DNA of 64,000 nucleotides, from positions 1 to 64,000 of the forward strand of contig NZ_FNKA01000001.1 in NCBI RefSeq assembly GCF_900101335.1, in the 5' to 3' direction. The number at the start of each line of letters is the position of its first letter. Position 1 is the first letter of the stretch. Both the position numbers and the translations under genes were made by a program. The stretch comes from Quadrisphaera sp. DSM 44207 (GTDB lineage Bacteria > Actinomycetota > Actinomycetes > Actinomycetales > Quadrisphaeraceae). This document shows, piece after piece, positions 37,079-45,233 of the stretch. The notes below the pieces were generated by a model. That model saw nothing but the letters and a program-made list of their open reading frames with translations. It made no database searches and was not told the DNA's origin.

Positions 37079-37164
37079 CCTCCCTACGCCGGCACGACCC
37101 GGACAGGTTCGAACGGTCGACGGCCCCAGCCGCCCTCTCAGCCCGCTGGTGCGGGCTCCCGCGT
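37079..37164 (-). ncRNA. TPP riboswitch (THI element)
   Basis: On the minus strand the segment carries the conserved CUGAGA (37141-37136) inside GCGGGCUGAGAGGG, followed by GAACCUGUCCGGGU and GCCGGCGUAGGGA (37093-37081), in the order and spacing of TPP aptamers. The Shine-Dalgarno GGGAGG overlaps the 3' end of the aptamer and lies about 6 nt before GTG 37073, so TPP binding would be expected to block translation. The downstream gene is a zinc alcohol dehydrogenase, not a classical thiamine biosynthesis or transport gene. The linker CCUGUCC is one base shorter than the common CCUGAUCC. Confidence 0.85.
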
Positions 37165-37220
37165 ACGGGCGCGAGGCTACGCGGCGGTGTGCCAGGGCGC
37201 CCGGCGGGTACCGCGCGGGC

Positions 37221-37547
37221 GTGGCAGCACAGCGCAGGGCCGGGACGTCCGTGGCCGCGTCCGTGGCGGCGTCCGGGCAGTGGAGGGACGAGGACGGCGT
37301 CCGCCAGCCGGGAGGCGAGGCGCACGCCTGGGAGCCCGGGACGAACCAGACGCTGTGCGGCCTGGCGCTCAGCCGCTCGCAGCTGGTGCGCTTCCCGCAC
37401 GTACCGTTCTCCGCCGTCGCCTCCGGGGACGGCGGGGGCGGCGGGGACGGCAGGCAGGTGCAGCGGGTCTGCCCGCGCTGCTCCGCGGCCACGGGCCGGC
37501 GCCGCGCCGGCCAGCGGTCGTGGACCCGCGTCGACCCGCGCCCGTGA
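37221..37547 (+). CDS. Hypothetical protein with conserved Cys/His pattern
   Basis: The 108-aa product from GTG 37221 contains GEAHAWEPGTNQTLCGLALS, RFPHVPF and VCPRCSAATG. The spaced Cys and His residues could bind a metal. I cannot assign a domain; similar short proteins may exist in related actinobacteria but this was not tested. It reads away from the riboswitch and toward the HNH gene. The start is uncertain, because the frame is open far upstream. Confidence 0.5.
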   Translation: MAAQRRAGTSVAASVAASGQWRDEDGVRQPGGEAHAWEPGTNQTLCGLALSRSQLVRFPHVPFSAVASGDGGGGGDGRQVQRVCPRCSAATGRRRAGQRSWTRVDPRP

Positions 37548-37566
37548 GCCGGCCGCGCGCGAGCGC

Positions 37567-38460
37567 TCAGCCCTCGCAGGCCGTCCCGTCGCCGTCGCCG
37601 TCCTGGTACCAGTCGTACTCCGGGTCGGCGCCGCGCCGGTAGGGCCCCAGTCCCGCGGCCACCACCTGCGAGCAGCTGCCGTGGCGCGGGTCGAGCCCGT
37701 CCCCCGCGGCCCCCGCGCCAGCTGCGCCGCCCGGCGTGGCAGGCGGTGCCGGGGCGCCGTCCCCGGCCGGCAGGGGCTCGTCGGGGCAGGCGGCGAGCAC
37801 GCGGGCGACGGCGTCGTGCTCGGCCTGCGTCATCCACAGCCCGTGGGCGCTCTTGACGGCCACCTGCCGCGCGACGTAGGCGCAGCGGTAGCCCCGGTTC
37901 GGGGGCAGCCAGGTGGCGGCGTCGGCGTCGCCCTTGGCCTGGTTCAGCTCCCCGTCGACCGCGAGGAGGTTCAGCGGGTCGTTGGCGAAGGCGGTGCGGC
38001 GCGCGTCGTCCCAGCCCTGGGCGCCCTTCTGCCAGGCGTCGGAGAGGGCGACGACGTGGTCGACCTGCACCAGCTCGCTGGTGCCCTCGCCGCGCTGGAA
38101 GCGCACGGCCTTCGGGGTGTACGGCTCCGCCAGGTCCCCGGAGACCACGACGCAGTCGCTGCCCGGCTCGAAGACCTCCCCCGTCAGGTCGCGGGCGAGG
38201 ACGTCGTTGCGGGTGTCGCACCCGTTGCGGTCCACGTCCGCCCAGGCCTGCCCGAAGCGCTCGCGCTCGTAGCCCGTGCGCGGCGCCCGGCCCTTGACCG
38301 GCACGGCCGCGAGCGCCTCGAGGGCCGACCCCGGCGCGCCGGCCGGCGCGGACGCCGGCGCCGGGCCGGGCGCGGCGAGCAGCCCGGCGCCGCACCCCGC
38401 CAGCAGCCCGGCGAGCACGGCTGGCAGCACCACGCGCAGCACCCGCTCCTCAGGACGCAC
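37567..38460 (-). CDS. Secreted HNH (DUF1524/GmrSD-type) nuclease lipoprotein with excalibur domain
   Basis: The 297-aa protein starts at GTG 38460 with a lipoprotein signal (VLPAVLAGLLAGCGAG). The central HNH domain has VQVDHVVALSDAW and NDPLNLLAVDGELNQAKGD, the His-Asn-type metal finger of the DUF1524/GmrSD family. A Pro/Ala linker leads to a C-terminal excalibur calcium-binding motif ending EYDWYQDGDGDGTACE. It is thus an extracellular, membrane-anchored nuclease candidate, possibly for nutrient DNA or defence. It is convergent with the small Cys/His protein gene. Confidence 0.85.
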   Translation of the reverse strand: MRPEERVLRVVLPAVLAGLLAGCGAGLLAAPGPAPASAPAGAPGSALEALAAVPVKGRAPRTGYERERFGQAWADVDRNGCDTRNDVLARDLTGEVFEPGSDCVVVSGDLAEPYTPKAVRFQRGEGTSELVQVDHVVALSDAWQKGAQGWDDARRTAFANDPLNLLAVDGELNQAKGDADAATWLPPNRGYRCAYVARQVAVKSAHGLWMTQAEHDAVARVLAACPDEPLPAGDGAPAPPATPGGAAGAGAAGDGLDPRHGSCSQVVAAGLGPYRRGADPEYDWYQDGDGDGTACEG

Positions 38461-38772
38461 CGCTCCCCCGCTCCCCCAGCCCGCACGGACACCACCGGAC
38501 ACCACCGGACACCACCGGCCGCCACAGGCTGTCACGCAGCGTCGTCGATGGGTCCGGCGGAGTGCTCCCCGACGCGCCGTGGCGTCGCGCGCGGGCTCCT
38601 CGGCCCTACTATCGGCCGCGGCGAGGTCCTGGAGCGAGCCGGCGAGCGCCGCCCGGACCGTCCGCACCCCGGCCCGCGCGACCCGGCCCGGCGCGGGTCA
38701 GCGCCACGACGACGGGCCCGGCACGGGCAGGACGCCGGCGCGCAGCCGGCCGCGGACGGACGGGGGACGGCG

Positions 38773-39893
38773 GTGCGGATCGTCTACAACAGCTTCGACG
38801 GGCGGTACTGCGACAGCCCCCGGGCCCTGCACGAGGCGCTGCTCGCGCGCGGCGACCGCGCCGAGCACGTCTGGCTGGCCTCTCCGCGCCACCAGCACGG
38901 CTTCCCCGCCGGCGTGCGCACCGCGCCGCCCCGCGGCCCGGCCGCCGCGGCGGTGCTGGAGCGCACCGACGTCGTCGTCTCCGACCAGCACCTGCCGACC
39001 GACTGGCGCAAGCCGCCCGGCTGCCTGTACCTGCAGACCTGGCACGGGACGCCGCTGAAGCGGATCGCCGGCGACGAGCCGGGCGCGCCGGCCGTGCTCG
39101 CCGCGGCGGACGACGTCGCCCGCTGGGACGTGCTGCTCTCCCCGAACGCGGCGAGCACCCCGCTGCTGCGCCGGGCCTTCCGCTACGACGGGCTGGTCGC
39201 GCAGACCGGCTGTCCCCGCAACGACGCCCTCAGCGCCCCGGACCGGGACGCCGTGCGGGCCCGCGTGCGCGCCGGGCTCGGCATCGCCGAGGGCACCACC
39301 GCCGTGCCGTACGCGCCCACCTGGCGCGACGACGTCCTGGACGCGCAGGGGCGCCGCGACGTGCGCCTGCAGCTGGACCTCGCGGCCTTCGCGGCGCGGC
39401 TCGGTCCCGGCCACGTGCTCCTGCTGCGCCTGCACCACTACGTCTGCGAGCGGCTCGGCGTCGTGCGCGCGCCCCCGGCGTGGTCGACGTCTCCGCGCAC
39501 CCCGACATCCGCGAGCTGCACCTGGCCGCCGACGCGCTCGTCACCGACCACTCCTCGACGGTGTTCGACTTCGCGATCACCGGCAGGCCCGTGCTGTTCT
39601 TCGCCTACGACCTGGAGCACTACCGCGACTCCGTGCACGGGTTCTCCTTCGACGTCCTCGAGCGCGACCCCCCGGGCCCCGTGCTCGCCACGAGCGAGGA
39701 GGTCGTGGCGGCCCTGGCGGACCTGCCCGCTCTCGCCGCGCGCCACGCGCGCGCGCACGCGGCCTTCCGGGCGCGGTTCTGCCACCTCGAGGACGGGTAC
39801 TCATCACAGCGGGTGGTGGAGCGGTTCCTCACCACCTCGACCGCGGCCGTCGACCGGACGGCGGTCGCCGACCCACGACGAGCACTGCGCTGA
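38773..39893 (+). pseudogene. CDP-glycerol glycerophosphotransferase-like gene, frameshifted
   Basis: GTG 38773 opens VRIVYNSFDGRYCDSPRALH and includes LQTWHGTPLKRI, the TagB/TagF-type signature. The frame is lost around a five-C run at 39472-39476, after ERLGVVRAP. In the other frame the protein resumes at GVVDVSAHPDIRELHLAADA, LVTDHSSTVFDFAITGRPV and LFFAYDLEHYRD, and ends at 39893. Together they make a normal catalytic domain of about 373 codons that polymerises glycerol-phosphate-type units on surface glycans. One missing or two extra bases in a C homopolymer explain the break, so a sequencing error is possible. Confidence 0.82.
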
Positions 39894-39991
39894 CCGGGGC
39901 CCTGGCCCCCGACCGGCACGGCCGGTCCAGACCCCATCCGCCCGACACCGCAGCACGCCGACGCACCGCTGCCGACAGGAGGCCGAGCCGC

Positions 39992-40738
39992 ATGAGCACC
40001 GTCCAGACCGTCATCCTCGCCGCAGGCCTGGGCACCCGCCTCGGCCGCGCGCTGCCCAAGCCGCTGACCGTCCTGCGCGACGGGCGGACGATCCTGCAGC
40101 AGCAGGTGGGCAACCTGCGCGCGGTCCTCGGCGAGCGCGTGCCGATCACCGCGGTCGTCGGCTTCAAGGCGCCGATCATCATGGAGGCCGAGCCGACGCT
40201 GCTGTTCGCCTACAACGAGAAGTACGACACCACCAACACGTCCAAGAGCCTGCTGCGGGCCCTCGGCACCACCCAGGACGGCGGGGTGCTGTGGATGAAC
40301 GGTGACGTCGTCTTCGACCCCCGCATCCTCGAGCACGTGCTGCCCTCCCTGCTGGCCGACCAGAGCTTCGTGTGCGTGAACACCGAGACCGTGGCCGACG
40401 AGGAGATCAAGTACACGGTGGACGGCGAGGGATTCATCCGCCAGCTGTCCAAGACCGTCGTCGGCGGCCTGGGCGAGGCGGTGGGCATCAACTACGTCTC
40501 CGCCGCCGACAAGCCCGTGCTCGTCGAGCACCTGCGCGCCTGCGCCGACACCGACTACTTCGAGCGGGCGATGGAGACGGCCATCGCCGAGCGCGGGCTG
40601 CGCTTCCTGCCCGTGGACATCAGCCGCTACGCCGCGGTGGAGGTCGACTTCGAGGACGACCTGCTGCGCGCCGACGGCCTGGAGTGGTCCATCCCCCTCG
40701 GCGGGATGGCGCCCGAGCCGGAGCGCAGCGCCGGCTGA
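39992..40738 (+). CDS. Nucleotidyltransferase, LicC/sugar-phosphate type
   Basis: The 248-aa protein has the nucleotidyltransferase signature VILAAGLGTRLGRALPKPL, the acceptor loop YNEKYDTTNTSKSLLRAL, and the metal-binding WMNGDVVFD. Such NTP transferases activate choline phosphate, glycerol phosphate or sugar phosphates. It follows the CDP-glycerol glycerophosphotransferase-like gene by about 100 bp, so it may supply the activated donor (a CDP-alcohol). AGGAGG lies about 9 nt before ATG 39992. Confidence 0.85.
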   Translation: MSTVQTVILAAGLGTRLGRALPKPLTVLRDGRTILQQQVGNLRAVLGERVPITAVVGFKAPIIMEAEPTLLFAYNEKYDTTNTSKSLLRALGTTQDGGVLWMNGDVVFDPRILEHVLPSLLADQSFVCVNTETVADEEIKYTVDGEGFIRQLSKTVVGGLGEAVGINYVSAADKPVLVEHLRACADTDYFERAMETAIAERGLRFLPVDISRYAAVEVDFEDDLLRADGLEWSIPLGGMAPEPERSAG

Positions 40739-40803
40739 GGCCCGGCGCGACCCGTCCGCCGTCCCGTCGCCGTCCCCGGCCGGGCCCGCCCACGCGGTCG
40801 CGC

Positions 40804-41577
40804 TCAGCCGAGGACGGCGACGTCGGCGACCAGGGCCCGGTGGTCGGAGATCGGCAGGTGGACGGCGCGACCGGGCCCCCGGGCCGCCACGCCCCGCCCC
40901 AGCAGGTGGTCGATCTGGCGGTCCGGGGCGCGCGCCGGGAAGGTGTCCGCGACCGCGAGCGGGCGCAGCCTCGTGGCGTGCGCCGGCCCCTCGCCCGCGG
41001 CGTTGAGGTCGCCCATGAGCACCAGCGGGCCCTCCTGCGCGGCGACGAGGCGGGCCAGGCGGCGCAGCTGCCAGGCGCTCCAGCCCGGCACGTGCGACAG
41101 GTGGGTGACCACGACCGTGAGCGGCCCCTCGGGGGCCAGCACGCGCGCGAGCAGCGCCACGCGCGGCTCGTCGCGCACCCACCGCAGCCGGCGCCGCCCG
41201 CCCCGGCGCTCCCAGCGGGGCGCGCTGACCGGCAGCAGGGGCAGGCGCACCTCGCCCCACGCCGCCACCGGGTGCCGCGAGAGCAGAGCGATGCCGTACG
41301 CGGTCGAGCCCGGCGGCTCCGCGCCCGTGGCGCGGCGCCAGCCGGCCCCGCGGGTGCCGGAGATCGCCGGGACGAACCGGTGGGCCACCGCCCCGCAGGC
41401 CCGCGCCGCGAGCGCGGTCAGGTCGGCGCGGTGCGAGCGCGGCTGGTCGCGGTCGACCTCCTGCAGGCCCAGGACGTCGGCGTCCAGGGACGCCAGCGCG
41501 GCGGCGTAGCGGTCCAGGTCCACGCGCCCGTCCGCGGGAGAGCGGCCGTGCAGGACGTTGGCGGTGGCCAGCCTCAC
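40804..41577 (-). CDS. Endonuclease/exonuclease/phosphatase family protein, copy A
   Basis: The 257-aa protein has the EEP motifs: Asn in RLATANVLHG, the metal-binding Glu in VLGLQEVDRDQPRS, VVVTHLSHVPGW, MGDLNAAGEGP and the C-terminal ISDHRALV Asp-His. No signal peptide is visible. GTG 41577 overlaps the ackA stop by 4 bases, so it is the last gene of a pta-ackA operon. It closely resembles the 257-aa protein at 56659-57432. The substrate (nucleic acid, phospholipid or sugar phosphate) is unknown. Confidence 0.9.
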   Translation of the reverse strand: MRLATANVLHGRSPADGRVDLDRYAAALASLDADVLGLQEVDRDQPRSHRADLTALAARACGAVAHRFVPAISGTRGAGWRRATGAEPPGSTAYGIALLSRHPVAAWGEVRLPLLPVSAPRWERRGGRRRLRWVRDEPRVALLARVLAPEGPLTVVVTHLSHVPGWSAWQLRRLARLVAAQEGPLVLMGDLNAAGEGPAHATRLRPLAVADTFPARAPDRQIDHLLGRGVAARGPGRAVHLPISDHRALVADVAVLG

Positions 41578-42761
41578 GGCGCCCCCGTGCCCGGCCCCGT
41601 GCCCGGCCCCGTCTCAGGCACCGTGCCGGGCCGCTCGCCGACGAGGTCGAGCACCTGGGAGGCGATCTCGGCCTCCTCGTCGGTGGGCACGACGAGGACC
41701 CGCACGGGCCCGGTGCCGTCGTCGACGGCCACCGGCTCGCGCGGCCCGGTCGCGGCGGCGTTGGCGGCGGGGTCCAGGCGCACGCCGAGATGCTCGAGGC
41801 GGGAGCAGACGGCCTCGCGCAGCCGCGCGTCGTTCTCCCCCACCCCGGCGGTGAAGACGAGCGCCTGCACGCCGGGCACGACCGCCAGGTAGGCGCCGAC
41901 GTACTTCAGGAGGCGGTGGGCGTAGACGTCGAGGGCCAGGCGGGCGCGCTCGTCACCGGCGTCCGCGCGCCGGCGCACCGCGCGCACGTCCGACTCCCCC
42001 GCCAGCCCGCGCAGCCCGCTGCGGTGGTTGAGCAGGTCGTCGACGTCCGCGACGTCCATGCCCGCCTCGCGCACGAGGTGGAAGACCACGGCCGGGTCGA
42101 GGTCGCCGCTGCGCGTGCCCATCACCAGACCCTCCAGCGGGGTCAGGCCCATGGAGGTGTCGACGCTGAGGCCGTCGCGCACCGCGGTCACGGACGCGCC
42201 GTTGCCGATGTGGCACGTGACCAGGCGCACCGCCCCGACGGGGACGCCGAGGACAGCGGCGGCGCGGTGGGTGACGTGGCGGTGGCTGGTGCCGTGGAAC
42301 CCGTAGCGGCGCACGCCGTGGCGTGCCGCCAGCTCCGGCGGGATCGCGTAGGTGGCCGCCTCGGGCGGGATCGTCGCGTGGAAGGCGGTGTCGAACACGG
42401 CGACCTGCGGGACGGACGGCAGCAGCCGGCGCAGCGCCCGCACGCCGGCCAGCTGCGGCGGGTTGTGCAGGGGCGCCAGCGACGACAGCGCCTCGATGCC
42501 CGCCTCCACCGCGTCGTCCACGAGCGCGGGAGCCGTGAACGCGGTGCCGCCGTGCACGACGCGGTGGCCCACGCCCACCAGGCCCGCCAGGCCCGGGCCG
42601 GCCTCCAGGTCGGCCAGGGCCGCGGAGAGGGCGGCGGCGTGGTCGGGCACCTGCGGGGAGCCGATCCGCTCGACGACGCCGCGGGCGAGCACGGCGCCGT
42701 CCTCGCGCAGCTGGTGCTTGAGGGAGGAGGAGCCGGCGTTGACCACCAGCACCCGGCTCAC
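41574..42761 (-). CDS. ackA: Acetate kinase
   Basis: The 395-aa enzyme interconverts acetyl phosphate and ADP with acetate and ATP. Family signatures are present: VLVVNAGSSSLKHQL at the N terminus, GHRVVHGG, FDTAFHATIPPEA, GFHGTSHRHV and CHIGNGASVTAVRDG. ATG 42761 overlaps the pta stop by 4 bases. Together with Pta it forms the overflow or acetate-assimilation route. Confidence 0.97.
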   Translation of the reverse strand: MSRVLVVNAGSSSLKHQLREDGAVLARGVVERIGSPQVPDHAAALSAALADLEAGPGLAGLVGVGHRVVHGGTAFTAPALVDDAVEAGIEALSSLAPLHNPPQLAGVRALRRLLPSVPQVAVFDTAFHATIPPEAATYAIPPELAARHGVRRYGFHGTSHRHVTHRAAAVLGVPVGAVRLVTCHIGNGASVTAVRDGLSVDTSMGLTPLEGLVMGTRSGDLDPAVVFHLVREAGMDVADVDDLLNHRSGLRGLAGESDVRAVRRRADAGDERARLALDVYAHRLLKYVGAYLAVVPGVQALVFTAGVGENDARLREAVCSRLEHLGVRLDPAANAAATGPREPVAVDDGTGPVRVLVVPTDEEAEIASQVLDLVGERPGTVPETGPGTGPGTGAP

Positions 42762-44944
42762 GCCGCGCCCTCCGCGCCTGCGGCGGCCGGCTCCGCGAGC
42801 CCCGCGGGCTCCGCGGGCTGCGCGGGCTCAGCAACCTGCGCCGCCTGCGCGTCGTCGTCGGCGTGCTGGGCCTGCACGGCCGTGATCGCCACCGTGCTCA
42901 CCACGTCGGCGACCGTGCACCCGCGCGAGAGGTCGTTGACCGGGCGGCGCAGGCCCTGCAGCACCGGGCCCACGGCGACGGCGTCCGCGGAGCGCTGCAC
43001 CGCCTTGTACGTGGTGTTGCCGGTGTTCAGGTCGGGGAAGACGAGCACGGTGGCGCGCCCGGCCACGGGGTCGCCAGGCAGCTTCGCCGCCGCCACGACG
43101 GGGTCGACGGCGGCGTCGTACTGCACCGGGCCCGTCAGCGGCAGGTCCGGGCGCCGGGCGGCGACCAGCCGGGTGGCCTCGCGCACCTTCTCCACGTCCG
43201 CGCCCGCGCCGGAGGTGCCGGTGGAGTAGGAGACCATCGCCACCCGCGGCTCGATCCCGAAGGCCTGCGCGGTCTGCGCCGTGCTGAGCGCGATGCCGGC
43301 CAGCTCCTCCGCCGTGGGGTCGAGGGTGACGGCGCAGTCGGCGAAGACGAGCACCCGCTCCGGCAGACACATGAGGAACGCGCCGGAGACCCGGGAGACG
43401 CCCGGCCGGGTGCGGATGACCTCCAGCGCGGGCCGGATCGTGGCCGCGGTCGTGTGGGTGGCCCCGGAGACCATGCCGTCCGCGTGCCCGGTCGCGACCA
43501 GGAGGGTGCCGAAGTAGGTCTCGTCGGCCAGCAGGTCGTGCGCCGCCTCCAGCGTGACGCCCTTGTGGGCGCGCCGCTGCGCCAGGGCGCGGGCCAGCTC
43601 CGGGCGCAGCGGGGACGTCGCCGGGTCGACCACGCGCGTGGGCCCGAGGTCGAGGCCGAGGCGCGCCGCGCGCGCGGCGACCTCCTCCGGGTCGCCGAGG
43701 AGGACGAGGTCGGCGACGTCGAGGTGCACCAGCTCCTCGGCGGCGCGCAGCACCCGCTCGTCCTCGCTCTCGGGCAGCACGACGGTGCGCCGCGAGGCCC
43801 GGGCGCGCTCGAGCAGGCGGGCGTTGAACATGGCCGGCGTGACGGCGTCGGTGCGCGAGAGGCGGATCCGCTCGTGCAGCTCCTCGGCGTCGACGCCCGC
43901 GGCGAAGGCGCCGAGCGCCGCGGCGACCTTGCGGGTGCTGCTGGGGCGGATCACCCCGTGCAGGCCCTCGAGGCGGTGCAGCACGGCGTAGGTGCTCTGC
44001 TGCACGGAGACCACGGGGATCCCGCTGGGCTCCAGCAGCCGCAGGCCCAGGGCGTCCGGGCGGGTGCCCAGGGTCAGCACGACGCCCGCCGGCGTCGGCA
44101 GGTCGGGGCCGAGGGCCGCCGCGGCGGCCCCCACGGCGAGGTCGACGCGGTCTCCCGAGGTCACGAGCAGGACGCCGTCGTCGAGCAGAGGCAGCACCGT
44201 CTGCAGGTGCCCGGAGCCGACGACGTAGCCGGCGACCTCCCGCTCCAGGCGGGGCCCGGAGCCTGCGAGGACGGTGCCGGACAGGGCCGTGACGACCTCG
44301 TCGACCGTCAGGGCCGCCAGCACGGCCATCTCGGGCAGCACGTAGACGGGGGCGTCCGCGTCCTCGGCGCGCAGCCGTTCGGCGAGCGCCTCCGCGGCGC
44401 CCGGCGCGGCCCGGTTGACGACGGTGGCCACCCGGGTGCAGCCGCGGGCGGCCAGCACCGAGCGGGCCTCGCGCGCCGCCGCGGAGACCACGGCCGGCTC
44501 CTTGCCGCGGGCGGAGACGACCGTGAGCACGGGCGCGCCGAGGTTGACCGCCAGGACGGCGTTGAGGTCGAGCTCCGTGGCCGGCGACGGCCCGGTGAAG
44601 TCCGTGCCGAGCACGAGCAGGAAGTCGCCGCGGGCGCGCAGGCGCGCCGCCCGCTCCACCAGCTCGGCCACCAGCCGGCGGGGGTCGGGCCCGGAGTCGG
44701 TGACCTCGACGAGCGCCGCCGCCTCGGCCCACGTCAGGCCGACGGCGTCCTCGTGCTCGCCGGGCAGGCCGTAGCGCTCGCGCAGCAGCTCCACCAGCGG
44801 GTCGGGGGCGTCGCGGTCGGGCACCACGGGGCGGAAGACCACCGGGCGGCGCACCGAGCGCGCCAGCAGGTCGAGCACCCCGAGCGCCACCACGGTCTTG
44901 CCGGCGTCGGGCTCCATCGACGTGACGTACAGGACGTCCGTCAC
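42758..44944 (-). CDS. pta: Phosphate acetyltransferase (long form)
   Basis: The 728-aa enzyme converts acetyl-CoA and phosphate to acetyl phosphate. It has an N-terminal BioD-like P-loop domain (YVTSMEPDAGKTVVALG), a DRTGG domain, and a C-terminal PTA_PTB catalytic domain with RTVVLPESEDERVL, GMVSGATHTTAAT and VFPDLNTGNTTYK. GTG 44944 has GGAGG 5 bases upstream. The last 40 residues are an Ala/Glu/Pro-rich tail. It is divergent from nrdA. Confidence 0.97.
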   Translation of the reverse strand: MTDVLYVTSMEPDAGKTVVALGVLDLLARSVRRPVVFRPVVPDRDAPDPLVELLRERYGLPGEHEDAVGLTWAEAAALVEVTDSGPDPRRLVAELVERAARLRARGDFLLVLGTDFTGPSPATELDLNAVLAVNLGAPVLTVVSARGKEPAVVSAAAREARSVLAARGCTRVATVVNRAAPGAAEALAERLRAEDADAPVYVLPEMAVLAALTVDEVVTALSGTVLAGSGPRLEREVAGYVVGSGHLQTVLPLLDDGVLLVTSGDRVDLAVGAAAAALGPDLPTPAGVVLTLGTRPDALGLRLLEPSGIPVVSVQQSTYAVLHRLEGLHGVIRPSSTRKVAAALGAFAAGVDAEELHERIRLSRTDAVTPAMFNARLLERARASRRTVVLPESEDERVLRAAEELVHLDVADLVLLGDPEEVAARAARLGLDLGPTRVVDPATSPLRPELARALAQRRAHKGVTLEAAHDLLADETYFGTLLVATGHADGMVSGATHTTAATIRPALEVIRTRPGVSRVSGAFLMCLPERVLVFADCAVTLDPTAEELAGIALSTAQTAQAFGIEPRVAMVSYSTGTSGAGADVEKVREATRLVAARRPDLPLTGPVQYDAAVDPVVAAAKLPGDPVAGRATVLVFPDLNTGNTTYKAVQRSADAVAVGPVLQGLRRPVNDLSRGCTVADVVSTVAITAVQAQHADDDAQAAQVAEPAQPAEPAGLAEPAAAGAEGAA

Positions 44945-45108
44945 GGCCACCTCCGCTCTGCGTGCGGGGTTCCGGCCCGCGCCTCCGTCCTCGCCGGGCA
45001 CACTCTGCCGCAGCCCGCCGGCTCCCGCAGGACCGTCCGACCCCCGTCGCACACTCGTCCCGAGCGGTGGCGAGCGGGGACGGCGAGGGCGACACACGAC
45101 GTGACCAG

Positions 45109-45155
45109 GCACTACATCTAGTGTCGTGGCGGATGCGAGCCACAGGATGTAGCGT
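45109..45155 (+). promoter_or_regulatory. Pair of NrdR boxes upstream of nrdA
   Basis: Box 1 is GCACTACATCTAGTGT (45109-45124) and box 2 is CCACAGGATGTAGCGT (45140-45155). Both fit the NrdR consensus acaCwAtATaTwgwgt, box 1 best. Their starts are 31 bp apart, three helical turns, the usual arrangement for cooperative NrdR binding. They lie about 80-125 bp before the nrdA start, so NrdR with bound dATP/ATP should repress the operon. The nrdR gene is not in this window. Confidence 0.85.
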
Positions 45156-45233
45156 CGCGGACAGCCGGGCGACTTCCCTGCGCAGCTGCGCGAACGGCCC
45201 CCCGCACGACGTCCACCTCCGGAGGAGAGCCCC

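Noticed and set aside
40739-40786. GGCCCGGC/GCCGGGCC inverted repeat between the nucleotidyltransferase and copy A of the EEP gene as a terminator
   Set aside because: The loop is 32 nt and the arms are common words in such GC-rich DNA.
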